The notes beneath the pieces are model-generated. The model saw nothing but the letters and a program-made list of their open reading frames with translations. It searched no databases and was not told the DNA's origin. A DNA stretch of 19,315 bases from an uncultured Oscillospiraceae bacterium (lineage in GTDB: Bacteria; Bacillota; Clostridia; Oscillospirales; Acutalibacteraceae): NCBI GenBank assembly GCA_900543525.1, contig UQRS01000041.1, forward strand, positions 1 through 19,315, in the 5' to 3' direction. Position numbers and translations under genes: made by a program. The first letter of the stretch is position 1. Each line of letters begins with the position of its first letter. This document shows, in pieces, positions 1 through 6,561 of the stretch.

Positions 1-179
1 TTGTAGCCGCACATGTACTTGCCTGCACCCTCAGACACGCCGAGGATTACCGGGGACTTGCACTCCTCCGCCGTGAGGAGGACCGCTTTGGTCCACTCGA
101 GGTTATTGATGTTGAACTGACCGACCGCATAATGACCGGCCTTCGCCTTGGTTAACATTTCTTTTGCCGAAACTAACAT
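1..179 (-). CDS. fba: Class II fructose-bisphosphate aldolase, N-terminal part (cut by window edge)
   Basis: The first 59 or so residues of a zinc-dependent class II aldolase, which cleaves fructose-1,6-bisphosphate to glyceraldehyde-3-phosphate and dihydroxyacetone phosphate in glycolysis and gluconeogenesis. The visible N-terminus reads MLVSAKEMLTKAKAGHYAVG and continues QFNINNLEW and SPVILGVSEGAGKYM, the usual opening of this family. The zinc ligands and active site lie beyond the left edge and cannot be checked. The ATG at 177-179 is chosen because GGAGG at 190-194 lies 10 nt upstream. The gene is separated from prfB by 124 bp containing a possible prfB terminator and its own promoter, so it is probably a separate transcript. 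Confidence 0.9.
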   Translation of the reverse strand, partial: MLVSAKEMLTKAKAGHYAVGQFNINNLEWTKAVLLTAEECKSPVILGVSEGAGKYMCGY

Positions 180-213
180 AAGCTTTCTACCTCCATCAAG
201 TTTTTACCAGTCT

Positions 214-242
214 ATCTTACAGGATTTTTATAGAAAAAGCAA
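214..242 (-). promoter_or_regulatory. Candidate sigma-A-type promoter of the aldolase gene
   Basis: On the minus strand a TTGCTT (237-242) and a TAAGAT (214-219) are separated by 17 bp, about 35 bp upstream of the aldolase start. The -10 matches the consensus at 4 of 6 positions and the -35 at 3 of 6, so this is the best candidate rather than a firm call. Confidence 0.35.
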
Positions 243-259
243 GTAGGGAGCCGCCGAAA

Positions 260-291
260 TTGACAGAAAATTAACATTTTTCTTGTGTCAA
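260..291 (-). terminator. Weak candidate terminator after prfB
   Basis: Just downstream of the prfB stop, TTGAC/GTCAA arms (260-264 and 287-291) and AGAAAA/TTTTCT arms (265-270 and 278-283) fold into an AU-rich hairpin with a 3-nt bulge. On the minus strand only three T follow. The stem is GC-poor, so termination strength is doubtful. Confidence 0.35.
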
Positions 292-303
292 AGGAGCCGG
301 ACG

Positions 304-1410
304 CTACTTCTGGCTCTCCATCTTCAGGTAGGCGTTGATGAATCCGTCGAGGTCCCCATCCATCACGGCGTTGATATTGCCGTTTTCAAACCCCGTCCGA
401 TGATCCTTGGCCAGAGTATAGGGCATGAAAACATAGGAGCGAATCTGCGAGCCCCAGGCAATCTCCTTCTGCACGCCCTTGATGTCCTCGATTTTTTCGA
501 GGTGCTCGCGCTCCTTGATCTCCACCAGCTTGGATTTGAGCATCTTCATGGCCATCTCACGGTTCTGGTGCTGGCTGCGCTCATTCTGGCAGGCGACGAC
601 AATCCCGGTCGGCAGATGGGTGATCCGTATGGCCGAGGAAGTCTTGTTGATATGCTGTCCTCCCGCGCCCGACGAGCGGTAGGTATCCACCCGCAGGTCG
701 TCGGGATTGATCTCCACCTCAATGGTGTCGTCAATCTCGGGCATAACCTCGAGCGAAGCGAAGGAGGTGTGCCGCCGCCCCGATGAATCGAAGGGCGAAA
801 CCCGCACCAGCCGATGCACGCCGATCTCCGACTTCAGATAGCCGTAGGCATTCTCCCCCTCGATCAGCATGACCGCGCTTTTCAGGCCGGCCTCCTCCCC
901 GTCGAGATAGTCGAGGGTGCTGACCTTGTAGCCGTGCCGCTCGCCCCAGTGCTGATACATGCGGAAGAGCATCTCGGCCCAGTCCTGCGCCTCGGTTCCG
1001 CCGGCGCCGGCGTGGAAGGTCAGAATGGCGTTCTTGCTGTCGTATTCCCCGGTCAGGAGGGTGGAGAGCCGCATCTCCTCCAGCTTGGTTTCAAAATCCG
1101 TGACCGCAGTCGTAACCTCCTCCAGCATGGAGAGATCCTCCGCCTCGTCCGCGAGGTCGTTCAGCACCAGCGCGTCCTCAAAATCGGCACGCAGCTTCTC
1201 ATAATGCTCGACCTTGTTTTTGAGCTGACGGATGGTTTGCAGCACCTTGCCGGAGTTTTCCTGATCGTCCCAGAAGGACGGTTCGCCGCTCAAGGCCTCC
1301 AGCCGGGCGATTTCCTCCCGCGCGGCAGAGAGGTTGAGCGCCTCCCCCAAATCGTCCAGCTCGGGGCGGTGCCCCTCGAGCCGCAGTTTCAGTTCCTCAA
1401 ACTGAAGCAT
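304..1410 (-). CDS. prfB: Peptide chain release factor 2, without the programmed frameshift
   Basis: Cytoplasmic release factor that recognises UGA and UAA and triggers hydrolysis of peptidyl-tRNA. The 368-residue product has the RF2-specific SPF tripeptide (about residues 205-207) and the catalytic GGQ in SGAGGQHINKTSSA (about 250-252), and it is full length for the family. ATG at 1408-1410 is chosen because AGGAGG (1418-1423) lies 7 nt upstream and the protein then begins MLQFEELKLRLEG, typical of clostridial RF2; a longer frame to 1485 only overlaps prmA. The gene starts 13 nt after the prmA stop, so the two are probably co-transcribed. Most bacterial prfB genes carry an in-frame UGA at codon 26 read by +1 frameshifting. 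Here codons 25-26 are CTC AAC, so the gene is one continuous frame. Confidence 0.97.
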   Translation of the reverse strand: MLQFEELKLRLEGHRPELDDLGEALNLSAAREEIARLEALSGEPSFWDDQENSGKVLQTIRQLKNKVEHYEKLRADFEDALVLNDLADEAEDLSMLEEVTTAVTDFETKLEEMRLSTLLTGEYDSKNAILTFHAGAGGTEAQDWAEMLFRMYQHWGERHGYKVSTLDYLDGEEAGLKSAVMLIEGENAYGYLKSEIGVHRLVRVSPFDSSGRRHTSFASLEVMPEIDDTIEVEINPDDLRVDTYRSSGAGGQHINKTSSAIRITHLPTGIVVACQNERSQHQNREMAMKMLKSKLVEIKEREHLEKIEDIKGVQKEIAWGSQIRSYVFMPYTLAKDHRTGFENGNINAVMDGDLDGFINAYLKMESQK

Positions 1411-1423
1411 TCCTCTTCCTCCT

Positions 1424-2344
1424 TTATGCCTTTCTGGCGGCATAGGCGCGCCAGTTTTCACGTTCCACCATTTCCAGAATTTCAAACCCGTTCTGCCGGA
1501 GGCAATCCTCTACCTCCGCCCCGCGCAGGTCGATAATGCCCGAGCAGATAAAGACCCCATCCTCCGCCAGAAAGCGGCCGGTGTCGGGGGTCAGAGCCAT
1601 CACAATATCCGCGACGATGTTGGCGCAGATGAGGTTGTATTTCCCCTCCACCCGGTCGGCGAGGTTGCCGCAGATATATTCCGCCCGGTCGTCCACGTGG
1701 TTCAGGGCGGCATTCTCCCCCGCGACCTTGACGGCCAGCGGGTCGATGTCCACCCCGACCGCCTGCTTTGCACCGAGCAGCAGCGCCGCAATGCTTAAAA
1801 TGCCGCTGCCGCAGCCAACATCCAGCATCCGGTCGCCGTCCTTTATATATTTGTCCAAAAGTTCAAGGCAAATACGGGTTGTGGCGTGCGTCCCGGTACC
1901 AAAGGCCGCGCCCGGATCAATGCTCAGCACCGTCCGGTCACCGTCGGAGGTGTATTCCTCCCAGGTCGGGCGGATCACCAGCCTCTCTCCAATCTCGGTC
2001 ACCTTGAAGAACTGCTTCCAGTTGTCGGCCCAGTCGCTCTCCTTCACACTGCCGGTGGAGAGTGTAAACGGAATCCCGGCCGCCGTCAGCCGTTCCTGCA
2101 GAAAGGCCAGCGCCTCATCCGGCCTGGCCTCCGGGCTCAGGTAGATATGGATCACCGACTCCTCCCGGTTTTTGGCTAAAAGCTCCTCGTCGATCAGATC
2201 AATGTGGGCAATCTCTCGCGCGCCCTGTTCAAGGTCGGAGTAATCCTCAATATAAATCCCATAGGGTACGGTCATGTTCGCAATCGCCCCGGCCGTTTCG
2301 ATCTGTGCAGCCGGCACGGTAATCAGGATTTCAAACCAGTCCAA
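1424..2344 (-). CDS. prmA: Ribosomal protein L11 methyltransferase
   Basis: S-adenosylmethionine-dependent enzyme that methylates ribosomal protein L11. The 306-residue product has an N-terminal substrate-recognition part and a class I methyltransferase domain. Visible motifs are DPGAAFGTGTH (143-153), the SAM-binding DVGCGSG (175-181), an acidic strand end VDID (about 198-201) and NIVADI (242-247), all diagnostic of PrmA. The start is TTG at 2342-2344, giving MDWFEI. An SD-like GAAAGG (2354-2359) lies 9 nt upstream, and no ATG or GTG start gives the family N-terminus. The gene is first in a likely two-gene unit with prfB and is expressed from the promoter at 2395-2423. Two translation-related genes together are consistent with housekeeping use. 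Confidence 0.95.
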   Translation of the reverse strand: MDWFEILITVPAAQIETAGAIANMTVPYGIYIEDYSDLEQGAREIAHIDLIDEELLAKNREESVIHIYLSPEARPDEALAFLQERLTAAGIPFTLSTGSVKESDWADNWKQFFKVTEIGERLVIRPTWEEYTSDGDRTVLSIDPGAAFGTGTHATTRICLELLDKYIKDGDRMLDVGCGSGILSIAALLLGAKQAVGVDIDPLAVKVAGENAALNHVDDRAEYICGNLADRVEGKYNLICANIVADIVMALTPDTGRFLAEDGVFICSGIIDLRGAEVEDCLRQNGFEILEMVERENWRAYAARKA

Positions 2345-2394
2345 AACATCACGCCTTTCACATTCCCGGTCAGTAAAGCCCGACCAGCCTTTCT

Positions 2395-2423
2395 ATTATA
2401 ATGCAAAAAGAGGCGGCAGGCAA
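2395..2423 (-). promoter_or_regulatory. Sigma-A-type promoter of prmA-prfB
   Basis: On the minus strand TTGCCT (2418-2423) and a perfect TATAAT (2395-2400) are 17 bp apart, about 50 bp upstream of the prmA start. The -35 lies inside the hairpin that terminates the preceding GH2 gene, so terminator and promoter overlap. Confidence 0.65.
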
Positions 2424-2442
2424 GGCCTGTCACCTCTTTTTT
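2405..2442 (-). terminator. Intrinsic terminator after the GH2 gene
   Basis: The arms AAAAAGAGG (2405-2413) and CCTCTTTTT (2433-2441), extended inward by GGCAGG (2415-2420) against CCTGTC (2426-2431), form a hairpin of about 15 bp with a 5-nt loop and at most two imperfect pairs. In the minus direction it ends in CUUUUUG. It starts 14 bp downstream of the GH2 stop codon. A/T runs on both sides suggest it may also stop transcription from the other direction. Confidence 0.75.
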
Positions 2443-2456
2443 GAAAAATTGAAGGG

Positions 2457-4187
2457 TTATTCATCCTCGATGGCCGCCTTTGCGGTCAGGCAGGCGCGAA
2501 TTTTGGCATACAGCTCCTCCGGGAACTTTTTCTCCCGCGCGTAGGTGTAGAGACCGTTGACCTCCTGCTCGACATCGTACAGCTGGGTATAGCAGAGGGC
2601 GCAGATGCCGCGATTCTCGAGCAGCGCAGAGGTCAGGCCGCAGAAACGGCGGATAACCTCCTCCACATTATCCGGCGTGTGGCCGTAGCCCCAACCCTTG
2701 CTTTCCTCGCTCCACCAGGTGCCGCCGTACTCGCTGACGAAGTAGGGCTGCCCCTCGTACTTCTGCCGGTCGGAGAAGGTAACATACGCCTCTCCCCCCT
2801 CGTGCATCTGGGCATAGTGGGCGCGGAACTCCTCCTGATCCTGGCAGTAATCATGCACGTCAAAAATGTCGGTAACAACATGGAAGTTACCGCTTGTGTC
2901 GATGACCGGTCGGGTGTGATCGATCGCCTTGGTCGCATGGTAAATGGTCGACAGCACCACATCATCCTGCCGCTGCTTGCCATCCCACGTCTCATTAAAC
3001 GGGCACCAGCCGACGATGGCCGGATGGTTGAAGTCGCGGGCGATGCCTTCCATCCACTCGGGCAGGAAGTTGCGCAGCCCCTCGCCGTTGTGAATCTCCA
3101 GTCCCCAGTTGCCCTGCTCGCCCCAGACGAGGTAGCCGGCGCGATCGGCGTGATAGAGGAAGCGAGACTCAAAAATCTTCTCATGCAATCTGGCTCCGTT
3201 AAAGCCGAGGTCCATCGACAGCTCGATGTCCCGGCGGAGATCCTCATCCGTCGGGGCGGTGTAGATTCCATCGGGATAAAAGCCCTGATCCAGCACCAGC
3301 CGCTGAAAGACCTTCTTCCCGTTCAGATACATCGCCTTGTCGTCCCACGAAACCTCCCGCAGGCCGAAGTAGCTCTCCACCACGTCGGTGTCCTCACCGC
3401 AGGAGAGGGTCAGTCTGAGGTCATAGAGACAACCCTTGCCGCACTCCCACAGTTCCTTGCGGGAGAGGGGCAGGTGCGCCCGCACCGAATTGGCAGTAGC
3501 CGGCAGTGTGAGGCTGCCGACCGCCTCCCCCTCATATGCGGCCTCGAGAGTCAGGGAAGCACCGCGCTCAGCACAGTTTACATCAATCTCCACATCAATC
3601 GACGGCTCGGCAATATTGGGGTAAATTTTGAAATTTACAATGTGGTTCGCCGGTACACGCTCCAGCCAGACGGTCTGCCAGATGCCGGTGGTGCGGGTGT
3701 AATCGCAGCCACCGGAGTAGTAGTTGTTGCACTGCTTGCCGTGAGGCTGCTTTCCGCTGCGGGTGTGATCCTCGGCATAGACGCAGAGGGTGTTCTCCCC
3801 CTCGGTCAGAAGGTCGGTGATATCAAAGCAGAAGGAGGTATAGCCGCCCGAATGGCTGCCGGCCTTCTGGCTGTTGACATACACCTCACAGTAATAATCC
3901 ACCGCACCGAAGTGCAGGAAAACCCGATCCTTCTTCCACTCGGCCGGGACGGTGAAGCTGCGGCGATACCACACCGCGTTCATGAAATCCGTGTACGCAA
4001 TGCCGGACAGCTTGCTCTCCGGGCAGAAGGGAACCAGGATTTTCTTTGAAAAATCGCCGTTCTCATACATTTTGCGTTCGCGGCCGCTGCAGCCGAAATC
4101 AAACTCAAAATCCCACTCGCCGTTCAGGTTGACAAAGCCGTCGCGCACCATCTGCGGACGGGGGTATTCCGGTCTCGGTATGTTCAT
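2457..4187 (-). CDS. Glycoside hydrolase family 2 protein (beta-galactosidase/beta-glucuronidase-like)
   Basis: Retaining exo-acting beta-glycosidase of family GH2; the sugar removed cannot be read from sequence. The 576 residues give an N-terminal jelly-roll sugar-binding domain (about 15-180), an immunoglobulin-like domain (about 183-280) and a TIM barrel (about 283-565). The acid/base is expected to be E399 in PFNETWDG and the nucleophile E486 in FVSEYGG. It is much shorter than LacZ and lacks the C-terminal beta-sandwich domains. There is no signal peptide, so it should act in the cytoplasm on imported oligosaccharides. ATG at 4185-4187 has AAGGAG (4199-4204) 11 nt upstream. It sits alone between terminators of ftsZ and of itself, with no transporter or regulator beside it and no clear promoter, and seems unrelated to the division genes. 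Confidence 0.88.
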   Translation of the reverse strand: MNIPRPEYPRPQMVRDGFVNLNGEWDFEFDFGCSGRERKMYENGDFSKKILVPFCPESKLSGIAYTDFMNAVWYRRSFTVPAEWKKDRVFLHFGAVDYYCEVYVNSQKAGSHSGGYTSFCFDITDLLTEGENTLCVYAEDHTRSGKQPHGKQCNNYYSGGCDYTRTTGIWQTVWLERVPANHIVNFKIYPNIAEPSIDVEIDVNCAERGASLTLEAAYEGEAVGSLTLPATANSVRAHLPLSRKELWECGKGCLYDLRLTLSCGEDTDVVESYFGLREVSWDDKAMYLNGKKVFQRLVLDQGFYPDGIYTAPTDEDLRRDIELSMDLGFNGARLHEKIFESRFLYHADRAGYLVWGEQGNWGLEIHNGEGLRNFLPEWMEGIARDFNHPAIVGWCPFNETWDGKQRQDDVVLSTIYHATKAIDHTRPVIDTSGNFHVVTDIFDVHDYCQDQEEFRAHYAQMHEGGEAYVTFSDRQKYEGQPYFVSEYGGTWWSEESKGWGYGHTPDNVEEVIRRFCGLTSALLENRGICALCYTQLYDVEQEVNGLYTYAREKKFPEELYAKIRACLTAKAAIEDE

Positions 4188-4222
4188 AATTTAGTTAACT
4201 CCTTAACATTTTCTATAAAACG

Positions 4223-4257
4223 AAAAAATTAGCCGCATAAAGCATGCGACTAATTTT
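4223..4257 (-). terminator. Intrinsic terminator after ftsZ
   Basis: A 14-bp stem, arms 4225-4238 and 4244-4257 with a 5-nt loop, followed in the minus direction by six T. The single non-Watson-Crick position is a G-U pair in the minus-strand RNA but a C-A mismatch in plus-strand RNA, so the hairpin is built for minus-strand transcription. It lies 13 bp past the ftsZ stop and probably ends the dcw transcript. Confidence 0.85.
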
Positions 4258-4270
4258 ATCGTTTAAAACC

Positions 4271-5350
4271 TTATTTATTGCGGTTGAAGATGGTGGCGAT
4301 GTCGTAATAATCGTCATCGTTGTCCTCGTTGATATTCGAGAAAATCTTGTTCAGATCGTCCGAAGCCGAGGAAGCCGCCTTCTTCTCCTTCTCCGCGAAG
4401 GAGGCGCCGGTGGCGATAACGGTCACGCGGATCTCATCCTCCATCGAGTCGTCAAGCTGCGCACCCCAGATGATGTTCGCATCCTCGTTGGCCGTCTCCG
4501 AAATGATAGAGGAAGCAAGCTCAACCTCTTCCAGTCCGATGTCAGGAGAACCGGTGATATTGATAATCACGCCCATGGCGTTTTCCATCGAGGTCTCGAT
4601 CAGCGGGCTGGTGATGGCTGCGCGAGCCGCCGCCTCCGCCTTGTCGCGGCCGTTGGCACGGCCGACACCCATGTGGGCGTAGCCGGCGTCCTTCATAACC
4701 GCCGTAACGTCGGCAAAGTCAAGGTTGACCATCGCGGTAACGTTGATCAGCTCGGAAATGCTCTGCACGCCCTGACGCAGAACGTCGTCGGCGCACTCAA
4801 ACGCATTGGCAAGGGTGATCTTCTGCTCCGACACGAACTTCAGCCGCTCGTTCGGAATCACGACCAGGCTGTCGACATGCTCGCTCAGCGCCTCGATACC
4901 GGCCTCCGCCTGCGTCATACGCTTTTTGCCCTCAAAGGCAAAAGGCTTGGTGACGATACCGACCGTGAGGATGCCCATTTCCTTCGCGATCTGCGCAACG
5001 ATCGGCGCAGCGCCCGTACCGGTGCCGCCGCCCATACCGGCAGTGATAAAGACCATGTCGGTTCCTTTCAGCGCGGCCGCGATCTCATCCCGAGACTCCT
5101 CCGCGGCGTGCTGGCCGCGGTCGGGATTCGCGCCGGCGCCCTGCCCCTTGGTCGCCTTTTCGCCAATCTGAATCTTGTGCGTGGCTTTGGAGACCAGCAG
5201 CGCGGCCTTATCGGTGTTGACCGCTATAAACTCAACCCCGCGAACGCCGTCGGCAACCATGCGGTTGATGGCGTTTCCGCCGCCGCCGCCGACACCTACG
5301 ACCTTAATCTGTACAACGTCCGCCAGTTCGTTTGCGATTTCAAACGGCAT
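4271..5350 (-). CDS. ftsZ: Cell division protein FtsZ
   Basis: Tubulin-like GTPase that polymerises at mid-cell into the Z-ring and recruits the septal synthesis machinery. Of 359 residues, the GTPase domain includes VVGVGGGGGNA (about 17-27) and the tubulin signature GGGTGTG (107-113); the synergy loop NLDFAD (209-214) supplies the residues that complete GTP hydrolysis on the neighbouring subunit. A short acidic linker (about 320-349) leads to the C-terminal peptide DIATIFNRNK, the usual docking site for FtsA, SepF or ZapA-type partners. ATG at 5348-5350 has GGAGG (5360-5364) 9 nt upstream. It is the last dcw gene, 177 bp after ftsQ, in an AT-rich spacer that may hold its own promoter. No ftsA precedes it, as is usual in Clostridia. 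Confidence 0.98.
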   Translation of the reverse strand: MPFEIANELADVVQIKVVGVGGGGGNAINRMVADGVRGVEFIAVNTDKAALLVSKATHKIQIGEKATKGQGAGANPDRGQHAAEESRDEIAAALKGTDMVFITAGMGGGTGTGAAPIVAQIAKEMGILTVGIVTKPFAFEGKKRMTQAEAGIEALSEHVDSLVVIPNERLKFVSEQKITLANAFECADDVLRQGVQSISELINVTAMVNLDFADVTAVMKDAGYAHMGVGRANGRDKAEAAARAAITSPLIETSMENAMGVIINITGSPDIGLEEVELASSIISETANEDANIIWGAQLDDSMEDEIRVTVIATGASFAEKEKKAASSASDDLNKIFSNINEDNDDDYYDIATIFNRNK

Positions 5351-5376
5351 TTTAACATTCCTCCGTAACTATGTAA

Positions 5377-5425
5377 GTAAATTTATCATCTGTCATGATA
5401 TAATAATACAATGTAAATTTATCAT
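5377..5425 (-). repeat. 13-bp direct repeat in the ftsZ upstream region
   Basis: GTAAATTTATCAT occurs exactly twice on the plus strand, at 5377-5389 and 5413-5425, a period of 36 bp. The copies bracket an AT-rich stretch 27-75 bp upstream of the ftsZ start. A possible promoter (TTGAAA at 5439-5444, 17 bp, TAAATT at 5416-5421, minus strand) overlaps the distal copy. An operator role is inference. Confidence 0.5.
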
Positions 5426-5527
5426 AAACCATCCAAAATTTCAATATGTAGTTCCAAGAATTTTTTGAAAATTCAGGAAAATTTAAGATTTTCGGCCGCA
5501 AAACTCTGTCCGATCCGACAAATTCCG

Positions 5528-6469
5528 CTAATTTCCCGAAGAACGGCCGCCGAAAGTCGTCGCCGCGGCAGAGGATTTTCCGCTCTGCCCGGACGAACTG
5601 CCGGGCGAGCTGCCGGATGAGGTGCTGCTCGCACCCGAGGAGGAGCTTCCCTCCCCCGGGTCGGCGGCCGAGCCGGCAACCACGCTGCTGCCCGAGACGA
5701 TTTTCTCAATATCGCCGCGGCGGAAGTAGGCCTCCTTCTTGCTGGTCGTCCACCAGGTCAGGTCAAGCGTCCCCTCGGCGCCGGACTCCATCTCCTGCAC
5801 CGTGCCGGCTGTGTGGGAGATTTTATAGGTCAGATCGGCCGAGCTGCCGAGCTTGACATACAGCCGGCCGTCCAGCACAAAGCAGATGTCGGAAAGGTCG
5901 TCAAGCTCGATCCGCGTCACGCGAAGGCCCTTGGCCGCCGCAGCCTCCGTAAGCTCGCGGAAGACCGCGCGCGCGTCCTCGTTTTCGATGGTATAGGGCT
6001 GACCGATCTCCGGCGCGGCGGAGGAGGTCCCGGTCACGACGCAGAGGTCGGCCGGCGTATAATCCAGCTTTTCAACGATCTTTCCGCGCTCGTTGGCCAG
6101 CCAGTATGTATCCCCGATTTCATAGGCGTAGACCGCCTGCATCTCCTGTACCTCAACGCAGAGCCGGCCGCCAAAAATCTTTTTGGTCACAACCGCTTTT
6201 CCGATCAGGGGAAGCTGCGATTCAATCCGGGCGGCAATCTCCTCCCCGTTTGCGCGGAGGATGTTGTCTCCCAAAGCGGCGCCGGAGGCCGCCTGAATCT
6301 CCTCCTGTGAATAGGGAGAGGTGCCGGTCACGGCAACCTCCCGCACGGGAAAGAGCACGGTCAGCGACAGCGCTGCCAGCACGCCCGCCAGCAGCAGAAT
6401 CAAAAGCGCCACAAAGCTCTTTTTGACCCGCCGCCGTTTTCTGTTCCGCCGTCGGCCGAGGGAAGCCAT
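5528..6469 (-). CDS. ftsQ: Cell division protein FtsQ/DivIB
   Basis: Bitopic septal protein that, with FtsL and a DivIC-type partner, links the Z-ring to the FtsW-PBP synthase. The 313 residues show a very basic cytoplasmic end (RRRNRKRRRVKK), one transmembrane segment (about 18-39), a POTRA domain starting at FPVREVAVTGT (about 40-109), a beta domain (about 110-255) and a Ser/Gly-rich tail (about 259-313). ATG at 6467-6469 is preferred because GGGAGG (6475-6480) lies 5 nt upstream; a GTG at 6494-6496 would add nine residues but has only a distant GAAAGG. It follows murA by 92 bp. The tail is low-complexity and probably disordered outside the membrane. Sequence divergence is normal for this family; identity rests on topology, POTRA start and position before ftsZ. 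Confidence 0.9.
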   Translation of the reverse strand: MASLGRRRNRKRRRVKKSFVALLILLLAGVLAALSLTVLFPVREVAVTGTSPYSQEEIQAASGAALGDNILRANGEEIAARIESQLPLIGKAVVTKKIFGGRLCVEVQEMQAVYAYEIGDTYWLANERGKIVEKLDYTPADLCVVTGTSSAAPEIGQPYTIENEDARAVFRELTEAAAAKGLRVTRIELDDLSDICFVLDGRLYVKLGSSADLTYKISHTAGTVQEMESGAEGTLDLTWWTTSKKEAYFRRGDIEKIVSGSSVVAGSAADPGEGSSSSGASSTSSGSSPGSSSGQSGKSSAAATTFGGRSSGN

Positions 6470-6561
6470 TGCGGCCTCCCGATCCTTTTGATCCACGATC
6501 CAATCAACCTTTCTTTTCGCGCACCCCCTGCCGACCGGCGGCCGGAGCGCTGCGCTTCATC

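Noticed and set aside
1411..1485. N-terminal extension of prfB by 25 residues
   Set aside because: It overlaps the end of prmA, has no family similarity, and the internal ATG has a much better ribosome binding site.
2679..4049. A 456-codon plus-strand frame opposite the GH2 gene
   Set aside because: No recognisable domain. It is the complement of a gene with intact catalytic motifs.
4244..5368. A 374-codon plus-strand frame opposite ftsZ
   Set aside because: Complement of the highly conserved ftsZ, with no protein features.
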